NCBI GenBank assembly: GCA_918026815.1
Contig: CAKJVC010000117.1
Coordinates: forward strand, 1-64,000
DNA: 64,000 nt
From: Chalara sp. BL73
Taxonomy: Eukaryota; Ascomycota; Leotiomycetes; Helotiales
Direction of reading: 5' to 3'
Each line of letters opens with the position of its first letter. Within the stretch, counting starts at the first letter, position 1. Below, piece by piece: positions 44,963 to 55,202 of the stretch. The notes below the pieces were generated by a model. It saw nothing but the letters and a program-made list of their open reading frames with translations. It was not told the origin of the DNA and made no database searches. Position numbers and translations under genes: made by a program.

Positions 44963-45727
44963 CTTTGGTTACAGCAAATACGAAGGACTTACCCTTTGCA
45001 ACCTTGTCTATCTCCTCTCGGAGCCGTCTCAGAGCCTTCTCCTTCCCTTCGCCATAGATGAGTGGCATGTTCACGTCGAAATTACCAGGCAGCAAGTATG
45101 CGCAGTCTTCTGCTATAGTGGTCTAACGTGTTTCTATCCATGATATTCGCTCAATAACGCTGAAATATGACAAAGGACTCCTTCGAGGAGCTTTCGCGGG
45201 GATTCCTGTAACCTCGCAAATATGTCTTTCTAGTAATGTCTTATTGCCTAACAGCTCTCCCTCTTGCGAGAAGAATTCGACTGATTTAGGAGCAATGAGC
45301 TCTTGAAGTGTCCAGCCTCAGGTGAACCATCTGCTATTTCGAAAGGCTATATGCCAAGACGACTCCGCGGATAAGATGCTTGTGTTGGAATGAAGCCTTG
45401 AAACATCTGGTAATTAAACGTAGCATTTGGTCCCTACGTGATACCAGCGAAACATGGAATTGATTGCCTCTGCGAGCTCGGTGCTGTTTCTTTTATCGAT
45501 ACAACAAGTATCCACCCAAAAGCATCGCAGGCCATCACGCTTTGCCTGCTTTCCGCAGAATCGTATTTTGGTATAGCCAGCCTTATCTTTGCCGGTGGCA
45601 CCTTTTAGATCTGTATATGTAACCTCATCTGCTAGTGCGAGAATATAGCATAATTCCGAGGGATATTGTAACCAATCAACGTGGTAAGAGGTATTTCGCC
45701 GCCGTCATCGTGTTTAATAAGGTACAT
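44907..45727 (-). pseudogene. HET-domain (heterokaryon incompatibility) fragment
   Basis: Minus strand reads MYLIKHDDGGEIPLTTLIGY, NYAIFSH, then (after a small deletion that shifts the frame at the usual TWG motif) KAGYTKIRFCGKQAKRDGL, FWVDTCCIDKRNSTELAEAI, NSMFRWY, GWTLQELIAPKSVEFF and DVNMPLIYGEGKEKALRRL. This is the complete motif order of a HET domain. Stops replace residues at CYV-stop, RWFT-stop-GW (Arg CGA to TGA) and one Gln/Arg near 45125. HET domains trigger cell death on non-self recognition. This copy is dead and lacks any following NACHT on its own strand. Confidence 0.9.
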
Positions 45728-46500
45728 GATTCAACCACGATATAAGTGCGGATACCTTACGGAATACTAATTTGCCGGTATATTTGTGTATGTATGGATG
45801 GAGTTCGCTGCTTGAATGACTTGGGAGGATAATTCCTATCTCGGTTCAGCTGGGTGGCAGCCCAGCATGACAAAATGATGTCGTTTGGCGGAGTAATGGC
45901 CCCGCACAGCTACTTGATAGGCAGATGTCATTCCTCGCTCGTCACGTCCTGGAGCCGTCTGCGCAATTGGGCTTTTATTCGTTGTAGCTGAGGTAATTAA
46001 GTTATACCGTACAGTTAGTAGACAATTGGTAACTGCGATAGCGCTTGCTCCGAGCCCAAGTGCTTCCGTCTTCACTTTTTTACCACGCTCCACACTGTAA
46101 CGGGTAGATACTGGAATATTCACTCAAGTCTTCATAACCCAAGTTACTAACCATAGACCAACCCGATATACGCTCATTGTGCCAAAGGCTGCCGGGGTAA
46201 TTCATAACAGTATTTCTTTGTTCACATTGTACGTCGCACTCTAAAGCAAAAGCATTCTCAATATGTGACTCTCTTTTACGACAAATCAGAGTAACTACTT
46301 AACATCTGCAACATCAGTTAACGGGAAAAAGTTGATATAATCACTAAAGCAAGACTAATTAGGAGAGTTCAATGATTTGTGCTGTGCTATGCCGACAGCT
46401 TTTAAACGACCCTCGCGGCTCCAGAGTCTTTGTGTAGCCTCAACGGCGATCCAAGCTTATCTCCATTGCGAGGAAGGTCTCCTTTGCTAAACTCTTAATC
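45728..46500. other. Intergenic, no gene recognised
   Basis: One open minus frame (46123-45836) without family resemblance. Confidence 0.35.
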
Positions 46501-47297
46501 TTAAAATGTCAACTCGCCTTCTTTCAAACGCACCCTCTGCTCACTAAAAGGGTCATTGAAGCCCATGCCCCGCTTCTCTACTCTTAGTGTCTTGAGCGTA
46601 GCTCTCAGCTCACCAAGTGTATCAACTGCAAAGTCGGGGAAGTTCTCAATCTCTTCTATTAGCCCAAAGTTATCGCCTGTCAAACACCCGGCGACTGTGG
46701 CTCGTGCTATTATCCTACGCACTTGATGTCCTCTAGGTAAGAGAGCCGCGACCTTAATATGGCTTTTCATCAGGCAGCGATAGTTCGTCTCAGAGGGCGT
46801 GAAGACTGATCGTTCTGGAGGCATAGTCAAAATGATTTCCTTGATCCGCTGGGCAATCAAAGACTCTACGCCAGCAACTGCGCACATGTCTGCAGTCTTA
46901 GCTAATTCAAGAGCCGCAGTGATTGCTTCCTCTGTTTTCAACTCTCCAAAGTTGATTCGACCAACATGCATCCACTGTATCAGTAGCTCGAAGCTTCGTG
47001 GTGAGACTATATCATCCTCCTTATTCAATTCCAAAAGCTTTTCGTCATTTTCCTTAAACTCTCCTTCAAAAGCAGCCGTGAAATATGGTGATTGGCGACA
47101 GAGAAGTGCCTTTGAAAGTAGGTACTCGCTAGTAGCGACACGGATTGTAACCCGAGGACCAGAATAGAGTCCAAGAATCCTATGCGAGCTTTAGCACATC
47201 CCATTCTATCATTTTAAGCATATATATACACGCACTCTCTAGTGAATTCTTCAAAGGTTGCGTCAAAAATTTGAACTTCATTATCTACAGTAGACAT
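46501..47297 (-). CDS. BTB/POZ domain protein
   Basis: Exons 47297-47236 and 47179-46501 (intron 47180-47235, GTGCGT..ATAG) give 741 nt and 246 aa, the usual size of the small fungal BTB proteins. The domain begins right after the splice: YSGPRVTIRVATSEYLLSKA, LLCRQSPYFTAAFEGEFKEN, VSPRSFELLIQWMHVGRI. Downstream helices include AALELAKTADMCAVAGVE. BTB domains mediate dimerisation or cullin-3 adaptor binding. No second domain is visible. Frame is intact. Start is the first ATG in frame ahead of the intron. Confidence 0.87.
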
Positions 47298-47339
47298 ATT
47301 GGTAACTTATGCAATACACCAAAAGCAATAGCATATGAT

Positions 47340-47460
47340 GGTTAGTGTTGGTATCGGTCTTACCTTCCACGGGGTAAAAGGCGTAGCTCTACTTTGTAGG
47401 CCACGCTCTTGCTCTTGATGGATATGGTAATAATTGTTGTTGTATTAGGTTCTACTACAA
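47340..47460 (+). repeat. Dispersed repeat, copy B
   Basis: Same-orientation relative of 7080-7200 (TGTTGGTAT, CTTTCCACGGGG-like, GGCGTAGCTCTA, GCTCTTGCTCTTGATGGAT). It begins ~45 bp upstream of the BTB start codon, so it forms part of that promoter. Confidence 0.75.
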
Positions 47461-48849
47461 AATGGTGTGCGGACCACGTGACCTGGTGGGTCATATGCAG
47501 ATCCGTAAACCCCTACTTCCTACAGTTAGGATATGTAAGCCTGACATGAGCTTTTATGCTCTTGCCGTATAAGTTAGGCCTGGGACTTATAATGCACCAA
47601 AAAGACAATTTTTAGTTATTTTGTAATATGAGACATGCAATAATGATACAGTATTATCAGCAGCTACCTTTCTAGGCTGTTTTACCCACTTAAATACCAT
47701 GCCACATATACTGCAAAATGCTATCTTAAAAATATCATGACATAATTATAGAGCTTTCAGCTCATCACGCACCCGCTGATAAAAATGCCGTCTGCAGACA
47801 TATCTGCAGCCTCAAAACTACTCTACGGCGTGATACTACACGCCACCTACGATAGAAGGTCATTACAGCGTGGAGGCGGTAAGGCCCAAAGGTGATCGGT
47901 CGCCTTTGCGCTAATGCGACTGCTCTGGAGCGCAGCCGAACCCGAATTTCTGGGAATCAAGGACACTAAATATCATTCCAACAATACGACAAAATATGCC
48001 ATATCTAAAGGGCGCTGAAGCGGAAAAGATTTGAGAACACCAATATCAAAGTAATGGAGTACTCTTTGAGGAGTACCCGCGATGAATCGTCCTGATGCTA
48101 TGACTACTTTTGCCCCAACATTTCCAATAAGTTGGTGAAAGACTAACAATTTTCTGGGACAATATTGTGGCGCCAGAGGCAGGCATTCTTGTTCCTCAGT
48201 TAGTGTAAGTCCCAGGATCTTCAATGCAAGACTGCCTGGGTCATGTATCCAAGAGATTTTCTTGAGATTGCCAGATTTCTTGCGATTTACCAGAATTGGG
48301 ATCTAGTAGTTATATGATCTTCTATGTAAAAAAAGTGTTAGCCATAGTAATTATCACAGCCTCCTGGAGTCTGGACGCATACAAATATCATCTGTCAAGT
48401 GTAATGGGAATGGAATGCAGGGATGGTGCGCTTCATGCTAGCCAAGTTCGCGGAATTAACCACTGATGAGCATTCAGTTCTATACCATTACATATTTGAC
48501 TGCTCTCGCGCTCACCGCTCCTTCTGTGTAATGTGACAATATGAGCGAGAGCGCTACACCAGTGGGTCAGACTGGGATAAGCTGTGTATTTTGAACAATA
48601 AAATCATTGACACCTTTCAAATAGTTTCGATACAGCTAAATATGGCCCTGGTTTAGCCAGAGAAGGATATGGTTTGAGCAGACTTTGTTTTTTGCCATTC
48701 CGCAATCATTACGGGAAAGTACCCACTAATGCTTCCAAGGTCATGTATTCGTCAGACATATTATCAAGTTGCTGCGCGGTGACTTGTCCCTACTCATACA
48801 TTCATGCAACCCTAGCGTTGATGCCGTATTCCTTGAGCCAAAGCAGTTA
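47461..48849. other. No gene recognised
   Basis: Open minus frame at 48224-47973 (83 codons) and others are unassigned. Confidence 0.35.
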
Positions 48850-50225
48850 TGAATAAAACGGTGTGATGTCTTGCGGGATTGAGGCAGTTTTTCGAATTGC
48901 AAGTCCTGTCAATTTGATGATTTTGAATCTAAGCTGAGACGTGTCAAAGGCGGCATGAGTGCGGCATATCGTGTAGAAGCCAGCGGCTATTGTAGGAGCA
49001 ATTGGCGTTGTTGGGATCGGTGTTCTTGCTCCTGGGGTAGAAATCATTGTACAGGGACCATGCTGGTGAGAGCGACGCCACTTTTGGTATCTTGGAAAAC
49101 ATGTTACTTCTCTCACTGTGTAGACGCGAGTAAGGCCGACGAACAGGAGGGAGCCAGATTTCCAACGCGTAATATCGTTGCCTAGGACAGTGGTTTGACT
49201 AAAGGATGAGAATAGAAAGCTACGAGGGTTATTAGACCTTGCGAGGGCGGAACAGACTTTGGTGGACGCACATCTCAATCATGTTGGCGGCGCTCCTGAG
49301 GGTGGGGAAAGCGACAATCGGTTACAAAACGCGCTAATGGTAGCCTTTTCATCCGTACCCGTCTGATCTAGGGAAGAGCAAGGTTAGAGTGCGAATAGTC
49401 TCCGCAATTAAGCCTTAGGGAAACAAAGTGCCAGTTGCTGTGTGGCTTTATGGCACTGGCAGGGTTAGTAACACGATCGCTATATAAAGGGCGTTATTAC
49501 TTCTCTTGCTGCATGATAAGAAAAGACGCATGGTGGAAAATATCCACAACCGTCTCGCCCTCCTCGGAATCAACAAGTTGAAGGTAATCAGCGAGATTGT
49601 TTGTCCATCGTATCTTGATTCTTGCGATTCGCTCGATATTCCTTCCTGCGAATATTCTTCCTAGCCTCACTCGCTCTTGCAATGGCGTTGTTGGGGGTGC
49701 AAAATGGATCGCAAGAAATTGGCCTAATGTTCCCTGGCCCTGTGCAAAGGGCTATCCCTAGAAATTCCATGTGGAATATTCCCAACCTCGACCATCAGGA
49801 GTAAACGAATGACAAAATTTAATGAAGTGTTTAAAACTTTATATTGGTCTTGGCTTTTATTATGGAAGTTTTGAAGACGCATCTTCTCCTGCGTTTGAGT
49901 TCGGTCGAGGTTCTTGAGAATCTGTGAGACCTGAATAACATCCTGATGGGTCTTGACGAAGACGTATTGGCCGGTATCATGCACGAAAAGATATGCTTGT
50001 TGAGCCTGGTATCTGAAGTATGCTTCAAGACTGAGAGATGTAAAGTAAAAAATCGTTGTCGATGTCGAAATCCCACAAATTTAAAGCAATCTCCTGCCCG
50101 AATAAACAGCTTTCAGGCGTCCAATAGACCAGGTCGTCAAACTGAAAACTGTGTTCGGCTTTTGTCTTTCGATTCAACCCGAGGCAAGAACGGAAAATGA
50201 AGGGAGCTATGGAGGAAAAATCCAT
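48850..50225 (-). pseudogene. Decayed fungal gene of unknown function
   Basis: Minus frames appear to be shards of one gene: MDFSSIAPFIFRSCLGLN, LEAYFRYQAQQAYLFVHDTG, VSQILKNLDRTQTQEKM, IRWTNNLADYLQLVDSEEG, VDIFHHASFLIMQQ and GLIAETIRTLTLLFPRSDG. The WTNNL-D-LQLV...FHHASFL and ETIRTLTLLFP segments recall a family of uncharacterised fungal proteins with a C-terminal membrane helix. That memory is all the support I have. Frame changes occur near 50025, 49720 and 49490. Confidence 0.4.
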
Positions 50226-50458
50226 CGGGAAGTTGAATTACTGCCGAGTTTTGCTTCTAGTCGTCTAAAGAGAAAAAAATATTCTCAAACTTACTTATAA
50301 TCCCAAGCTACTTAAATGACCAGTGGCTAATATTTTGGCACTTGTCGGCCCAAACCGTAAAGTGCCATGAGGTTGGGTGGCTGAATGAATCCCGAAAACG
50401 GGGCCTCTTTGCTGACGAAGGTTAAGGCATCGCAAAGGCGGGAGAATGCCTCGTAACA

Positions 50459-50845
50459 ATGAAAGCGACTCCGAACCAATTAGCACATCAGACAATGAAT
50501 ACAAGTGCGAATGCGCAGATCAAAAGACTCGCCCGCTTGGTTAAGTCGCTCTTGAAGACAATGGAGGAACAGAAGGGTAGGCACACCAAACATATCTCAG
50601 TCATGGAAGAACTGAAAACGGAACACGTGACTCAGATGATATCCCTAACGAGGACTTTCACTGAGCAGATAGAAGTACTTAAGGCAGGGGTTACGGTGAT
50701 GACCGAAAAGATTCAGACTCAGCTGTCCAATATCCACGCACCCGCACCCATCCCCGTCGTATGCAGAGGTCGCCCGAAGGCCACCAGACAGTGTACAGTG
50801 TTGGGCTTTTCTACGGGATTTTCGCCTCGCAGGTGTGCCGGTTAG
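50459..50845 (+). mobile_element. Tad1-like LINE ORF1 (gag-like) fragment
   Basis: Coiled-coil segment (RLARLVKSLLKTMEEQ, EQIEVLKAGVTVMTEKIQ) followed, in the next frame, by SPSYAEVARRPPDS. That Ser-Tyr-Ala-x-Val-Ala-Arg motif after a coiled coil is typical of Tad1-clade ORF1. A one-base shift near 50750 separates the two parts. ORF2 is not present. Confidence 0.65.
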
Positions 50846-50849
50846 TATT

Positions 50850-51865
50850 AAAGTGAAAAGTGCTTGATTGCCTCTACAAATGAGAGAAAACGAGTGATAT
50901 ATACATATTGTAGGCTGAGACCAAACCTATTCCGTACATGAATCACGTGATAGTTCACGTGACACATATGGCCTTTCGACGGTTAAAGGTATGTCGGCGT
51001 GATCGTGTACTCCCCCCAAAAATATGACTATGGTGAACCGTCACGAGTAAATAGACTTCTCTGGTGACGAACCAACACTTGGGGGGAAGGGTCATCACTG
51101 TTCCTAGACCCCATCTATCGAGATCCCGTTTTCCAGGATCACTAACTCATTGTAGGTCATCCATTTAGACATATACACAATGATATTAAGACCCATTTCT
51201 CGGACTTATCTGTTCAGACTTATCGGCTAACCTAGTGGAGATCATCGCATCCGCGCTGCCATTCGCTGACAGTGGAAACCGATTCAGTTGCCACCCAAGA
51301 ATTGTCATCTTCGTTCGCATCGCTTAGCGTCGACGACGTCCCCATTTAAATCCATCACTGGTCTCCACGTGGGGTTGGTGAGGGGTTCATCCGTAGAATT
51401 TGACTGCTATCGGGGCCAAATTAACTGCAGCATATATCATCAAGAGCAGCTGATACAGTACAATACTAGCAATGACTCTCTATTTATCAATCGCTGCGCA
51501 AAAGAGCTATTTTTCGTTGCACATCGGAGGCCTACTGCCAAGGGACGCCTCCTGCAGTTGGCCTTGGTCGATGTGTGTGAGACAACCAATCACCTTTCCA
51601 TTCAACTATCTCAAATCCTTATATTTCATTACTGAAAGTAAGTTACCACTGCTAAATGTCGTCGCGAATTGGAGCTGATTCCTGCCCATCCTATGGCAAC
51701 GTCCCCCCGCGGGGGACAAGAACCCAACCGCGCCGAGAAAAATGATAGGTTCTTGTAAAACAATTCCCATGTTGCCGCCCCATTACAGTACAATGAATTG
51801 TGGGATCAGCTTCCGAAATTTTCTGACTTGGTTATTCTGTGGACTCCAAAACACTATATAGGCTG
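50850..51865. other. No gene recognised
   Basis: A plus frame at 51288-51635 is open but unassigned. 51180-51290 shares the ATCATCGCATCCGCGCTG type of phrase with the tandem repeats near 23.9 kb. Confidence 0.35.
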
Positions 51866-53824
51866 CTAAAAAGAGTCATCATCCGAATCAAAGTAGTAAT
51901 CGGGCTCCTCCTCGGTGGTCGCATCTGTCGCATATTTGGCAGCTTCTCCCTTCTCCCACTGATCTAGACTTGCTTTTTGCTTGGGTGTTAGACTGAATCG
52001 CTCCTCATACGCAACACGAACCGCCCGCTTCGTACGGTACTTAAAAGTCCCTGGATGAGATACTACGAACATCACTGCGTTGAAGAGCTTCATGCTGTCC
52101 TTCGTCTCGTCCCCGAACTGAGCATGTAGTATCAGATATAAGAGCTGGAAAGCTGTATCGCGTGCCAAACCTTTGTTCCCGGGAATTGACCGTCTTTCGT
52201 CAAGGTCGAAGTCCGCTTTACCCACTTTGAGATCGGCAATTACCTGGTCAATAGACAGGCCGCTTAGAACATCAACGTTGAGAAATTTGTATGTTTGGAA
52301 GAGAGTACGGTATTGAGAAAGGTCGGTAGGCAGAGATCGAAAACATTGGCGGTAGCCCGATTCAACTCCTTTGAGGGCCACATCGAAGAGATTGATTGGC
52401 TCATGAATAAACTCAGTTGCTGTCGGCTGAGTAATCTTTTGTATTCGAACAAAGGATTCCAGGTACGGTATCTTGGACACATAAACGCTGTAATTCACGT
52501 CTCCAATTTTGATTGTAGCTTTGAGATCATCTCCCGTGGCTCTCATCTGCAAAGTCTCCACGTTAGCGCCACGGTCACGTCCCCGAATGTACCTTACCGT
52601 AGACATGCTTTCTCGCCTTGTTTGAGCAATATCGGGTCTTTGTATACCATCGCTTTGAGTACCAGTCTCCCTACCAAGATTATACACACCATTCCATTTC
52701 GAATACAAGTCTTTTGGCAGCATGCCTTTCGTTTCGGCCTTGCGGAGCACTAGTTTATCTCCCTCTACGTTATAATTGAGGACAGCGCTACCTCCACACC
52801 CTTTCACAAGATTGATGATTTTTCGAATCAGCGCTGCAAGTTTCCTTAAATCACTCTGCTTCCGTTCTTCCCAACCCTTAATTGTAGCGGCGACATCTTC
52901 AGCCACTGGTCTCTGAAAAGCACCATTCTGGTGATATGCCCTCACAAGCTTAGGAGTTTGAGATATCCAGAGCTGTGGAGCGACCTCTTGAATCTCAAGC
53001 GACTTATGTAAAACTCGTGTTTTGATTTCAAGGGTTGATTCTAGCGGTACTACCTGGCCTTCCTCTTTGATTAACAATTTGGACTCGGTAGAAACGATAC
53101 CTGGAGAACTGTTGGCTGGAGACAGAGATAACGCTCCCAACATGCTAGAGAGGCCGTCCTGCGAGTGGTTTTTTGCTTTGGAAGAAGACATTTTCGTATC
53201 AGTGTCAACGTAACCGTCCGTTTCGTGCCGGACAATTAAATTCAATTCACCAAAGCGGTACGAGATAATTCGATGATGTCCAGTGCTGCCGTCGATCTGA
53301 TTAATAGTATACGCTTTCTCAAATTCGTGACCATAGCCCTTGAATTCTTGTGGTCCAATATACTCTTGAGTCTTGGCCTCTTCACGACAGAATATTGCGG
53401 TATTCTTCGTCACTTCGATGTTAATGGTGAATGCCTCGAGCCCGTTTCTAGTTGAGCTAGGATCAATGAATGAGAGGAGCTTGCGGATGTTATTTCGGTC
53501 AGTCACAACATCGGTCGAACGGATGTCAAATGAAGGATGTGTGATGTATAACGCACGGAAAAGCGGTTCAAGAGGACTTTCTGGATGGCGGGCGGCATTC
53601 TGAGCAATGTAAACGAGACCAGAGTCTTTTTTCAGTCGTCGAGATATTCTTGGAGCCTACCAAAGAGCAGGACTGCCAGGGACAGCGATTGTAGGTGCAG
53701 CATTAGGTGCCTCGATCCAGTTATAAGAAGATAGGGGCTTGGCATCAGTGATTAAGGCTAACGCAGGAGGGTTGAGTTCTTGGAGATCCACGCGAGAGAT
53801 CTCGGATACAGTGACAGATGCCAT
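51866..53824 (-). pseudogene. Conserved 652-codon fungal protein with one in-frame TAG
   Basis: From ATG 53824 (MASVTVSEISRVDLQELN) to TAA the frame is continuous apart from TAG at 53657-53659, between PGSPALW and APRISRRLKKDSGLVYIAQN. The downstream part alone is 546 codons. Motifs include DVVTDRNNIRKLLSFIDP, YGHEFEKAYTINQIDG, STGHHRIISYRF, FIHEPINLFDVALKGVESGY and an acidic tail. I recall close fungal relatives labelled geranylgeranyl pyrophosphate synthetase, but no DDxxD prenyl-synthase motif is visible, so that label looks wrong. No GT..AG intron removes the TAG without deleting conserved residues. Could be a recent null, readthrough, or a sequencing error. Confidence 0.8.
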
Positions 53825-54865
53825 GGTTGAGGCTGTTGCAAACAAGATCGACCTAGATTGAATAGCGAGATGTTGGCAACAATAAGGGGTTGTTTGTTAT
53901 TTAGACAATATTGTAGCTTAACCTACGGTCGAGTTCGTTCACGGTAACTTGACTTTCGGACCTGCATCCATTATTTAAGGGTGAGCTATTTCATACCAGC
54001 ATTTACATTCCTATTATTTTAGTGCCACCCCTTGCCCTTCCAATTTCAACAGCGGTATCCTTCAGAAATGGACGTCCTCCCCATCCCTAAGTAGGTTAAA
54101 GCCAAAAAGGCTTGTTAATCAGTTTTTGAATTACCAAATGGTTATGTCCGTTCGTGAGCTCGGAAAGTCTCCCAAGTGGATTTGTAGAGGCGACGTTGCA
54201 GTAAAGAAATGCATGTATATTCCGACAATCTTAGAATTAGCTATGGCCAACTTTATTCTAAGAAGAAGCTACAATTGATTGATGGGGATGTATAACTTGG
54301 GGCAAACAGACCTAAACGCGTCGTGGATTGCAAAGTCGAGAAACATGCAACGTTGACAGTATAATCCGGAAACAGCTTTGCTTAGCAGTAATGGAAGAAA
54401 TCGATATCAAACCATTTCGTTAATGCTTAAGAAATCCTAAAAAGAATCTCAACACCAGTTTTTATGATTAAAGTCAGTAAGATGCGCCGACCATTTCCCA
54501 CTCTGCTGGGCTCTTTCCACTCTGCTGACCTGTGAGGCTCTTAATTCTAAACTGGCCATCCTCGCCAGTTGGAAGAACCTAAACAAGCTCACATGATGAT
54601 TGAGAACAGGTCTACAACGTACCATCCCACGATAGATTGTCTTGCAACTAAATCAATTGAATGCGCCTCACTGCGGCAGCATTGTCATAGGAATGAATGA
54701 GCGATTTAAACGACATGAATACGGACAAACGCGAAAGTTATTTCAAGCTTTTCGCTGTGTGCTTTAAGCAGATTTAAGAAGAGCATGGCCATAATTGAGC
54801 GGTGATCTTCTTTCGTTGGATGGCCGCAGTAGTAGGTGGCTTCAATTGATGACCCATGTGAATCT
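53825..54865. other. Intergenic, no gene recognised
   Basis: Promoter of the 652-codon gene, then unassigned sequence up to the inverted repeat of the Mutator-like element. Confidence 0.4.
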
Positions 54866-55012
54866 GGGTCCCAATACATTTACCACTATGGTAGATTTAT
54901 AATTTTGGCTTAGGTAAGCTCTCAAAACCTACCACCCCCCTGCCACCCCACCAAAATGATCACGCGTCGCGTTCTGCATCCATTTGCACTGTAATTTTGC
55001 CTGCAATTAATG
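54866..55012 (+). repeat. MULE terminal inverted repeat, left
   Basis: Complement of 57882-58031 with scattered mismatches. Includes the C-rich run CCACCCCCCTGCCACCCC. Confidence 0.9.
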
Positions 55013-55202
55013 CACGCTGGACTCAATTGCATCGTAATAATGTAATTATAAAACGTATGGCTCAGAATCTCGCGTATGTTCCTCCTCAATTCTAGCCCAT
55101 ATCTCTTTTACGCTTATTTTCCGTGTGCTTGTTGCTGTTTTTTACAAACTCCGATTCTAGCTTATTATACTTTTCTTTTTCTTTCTTTTCTTCATTATCT
55201 AG

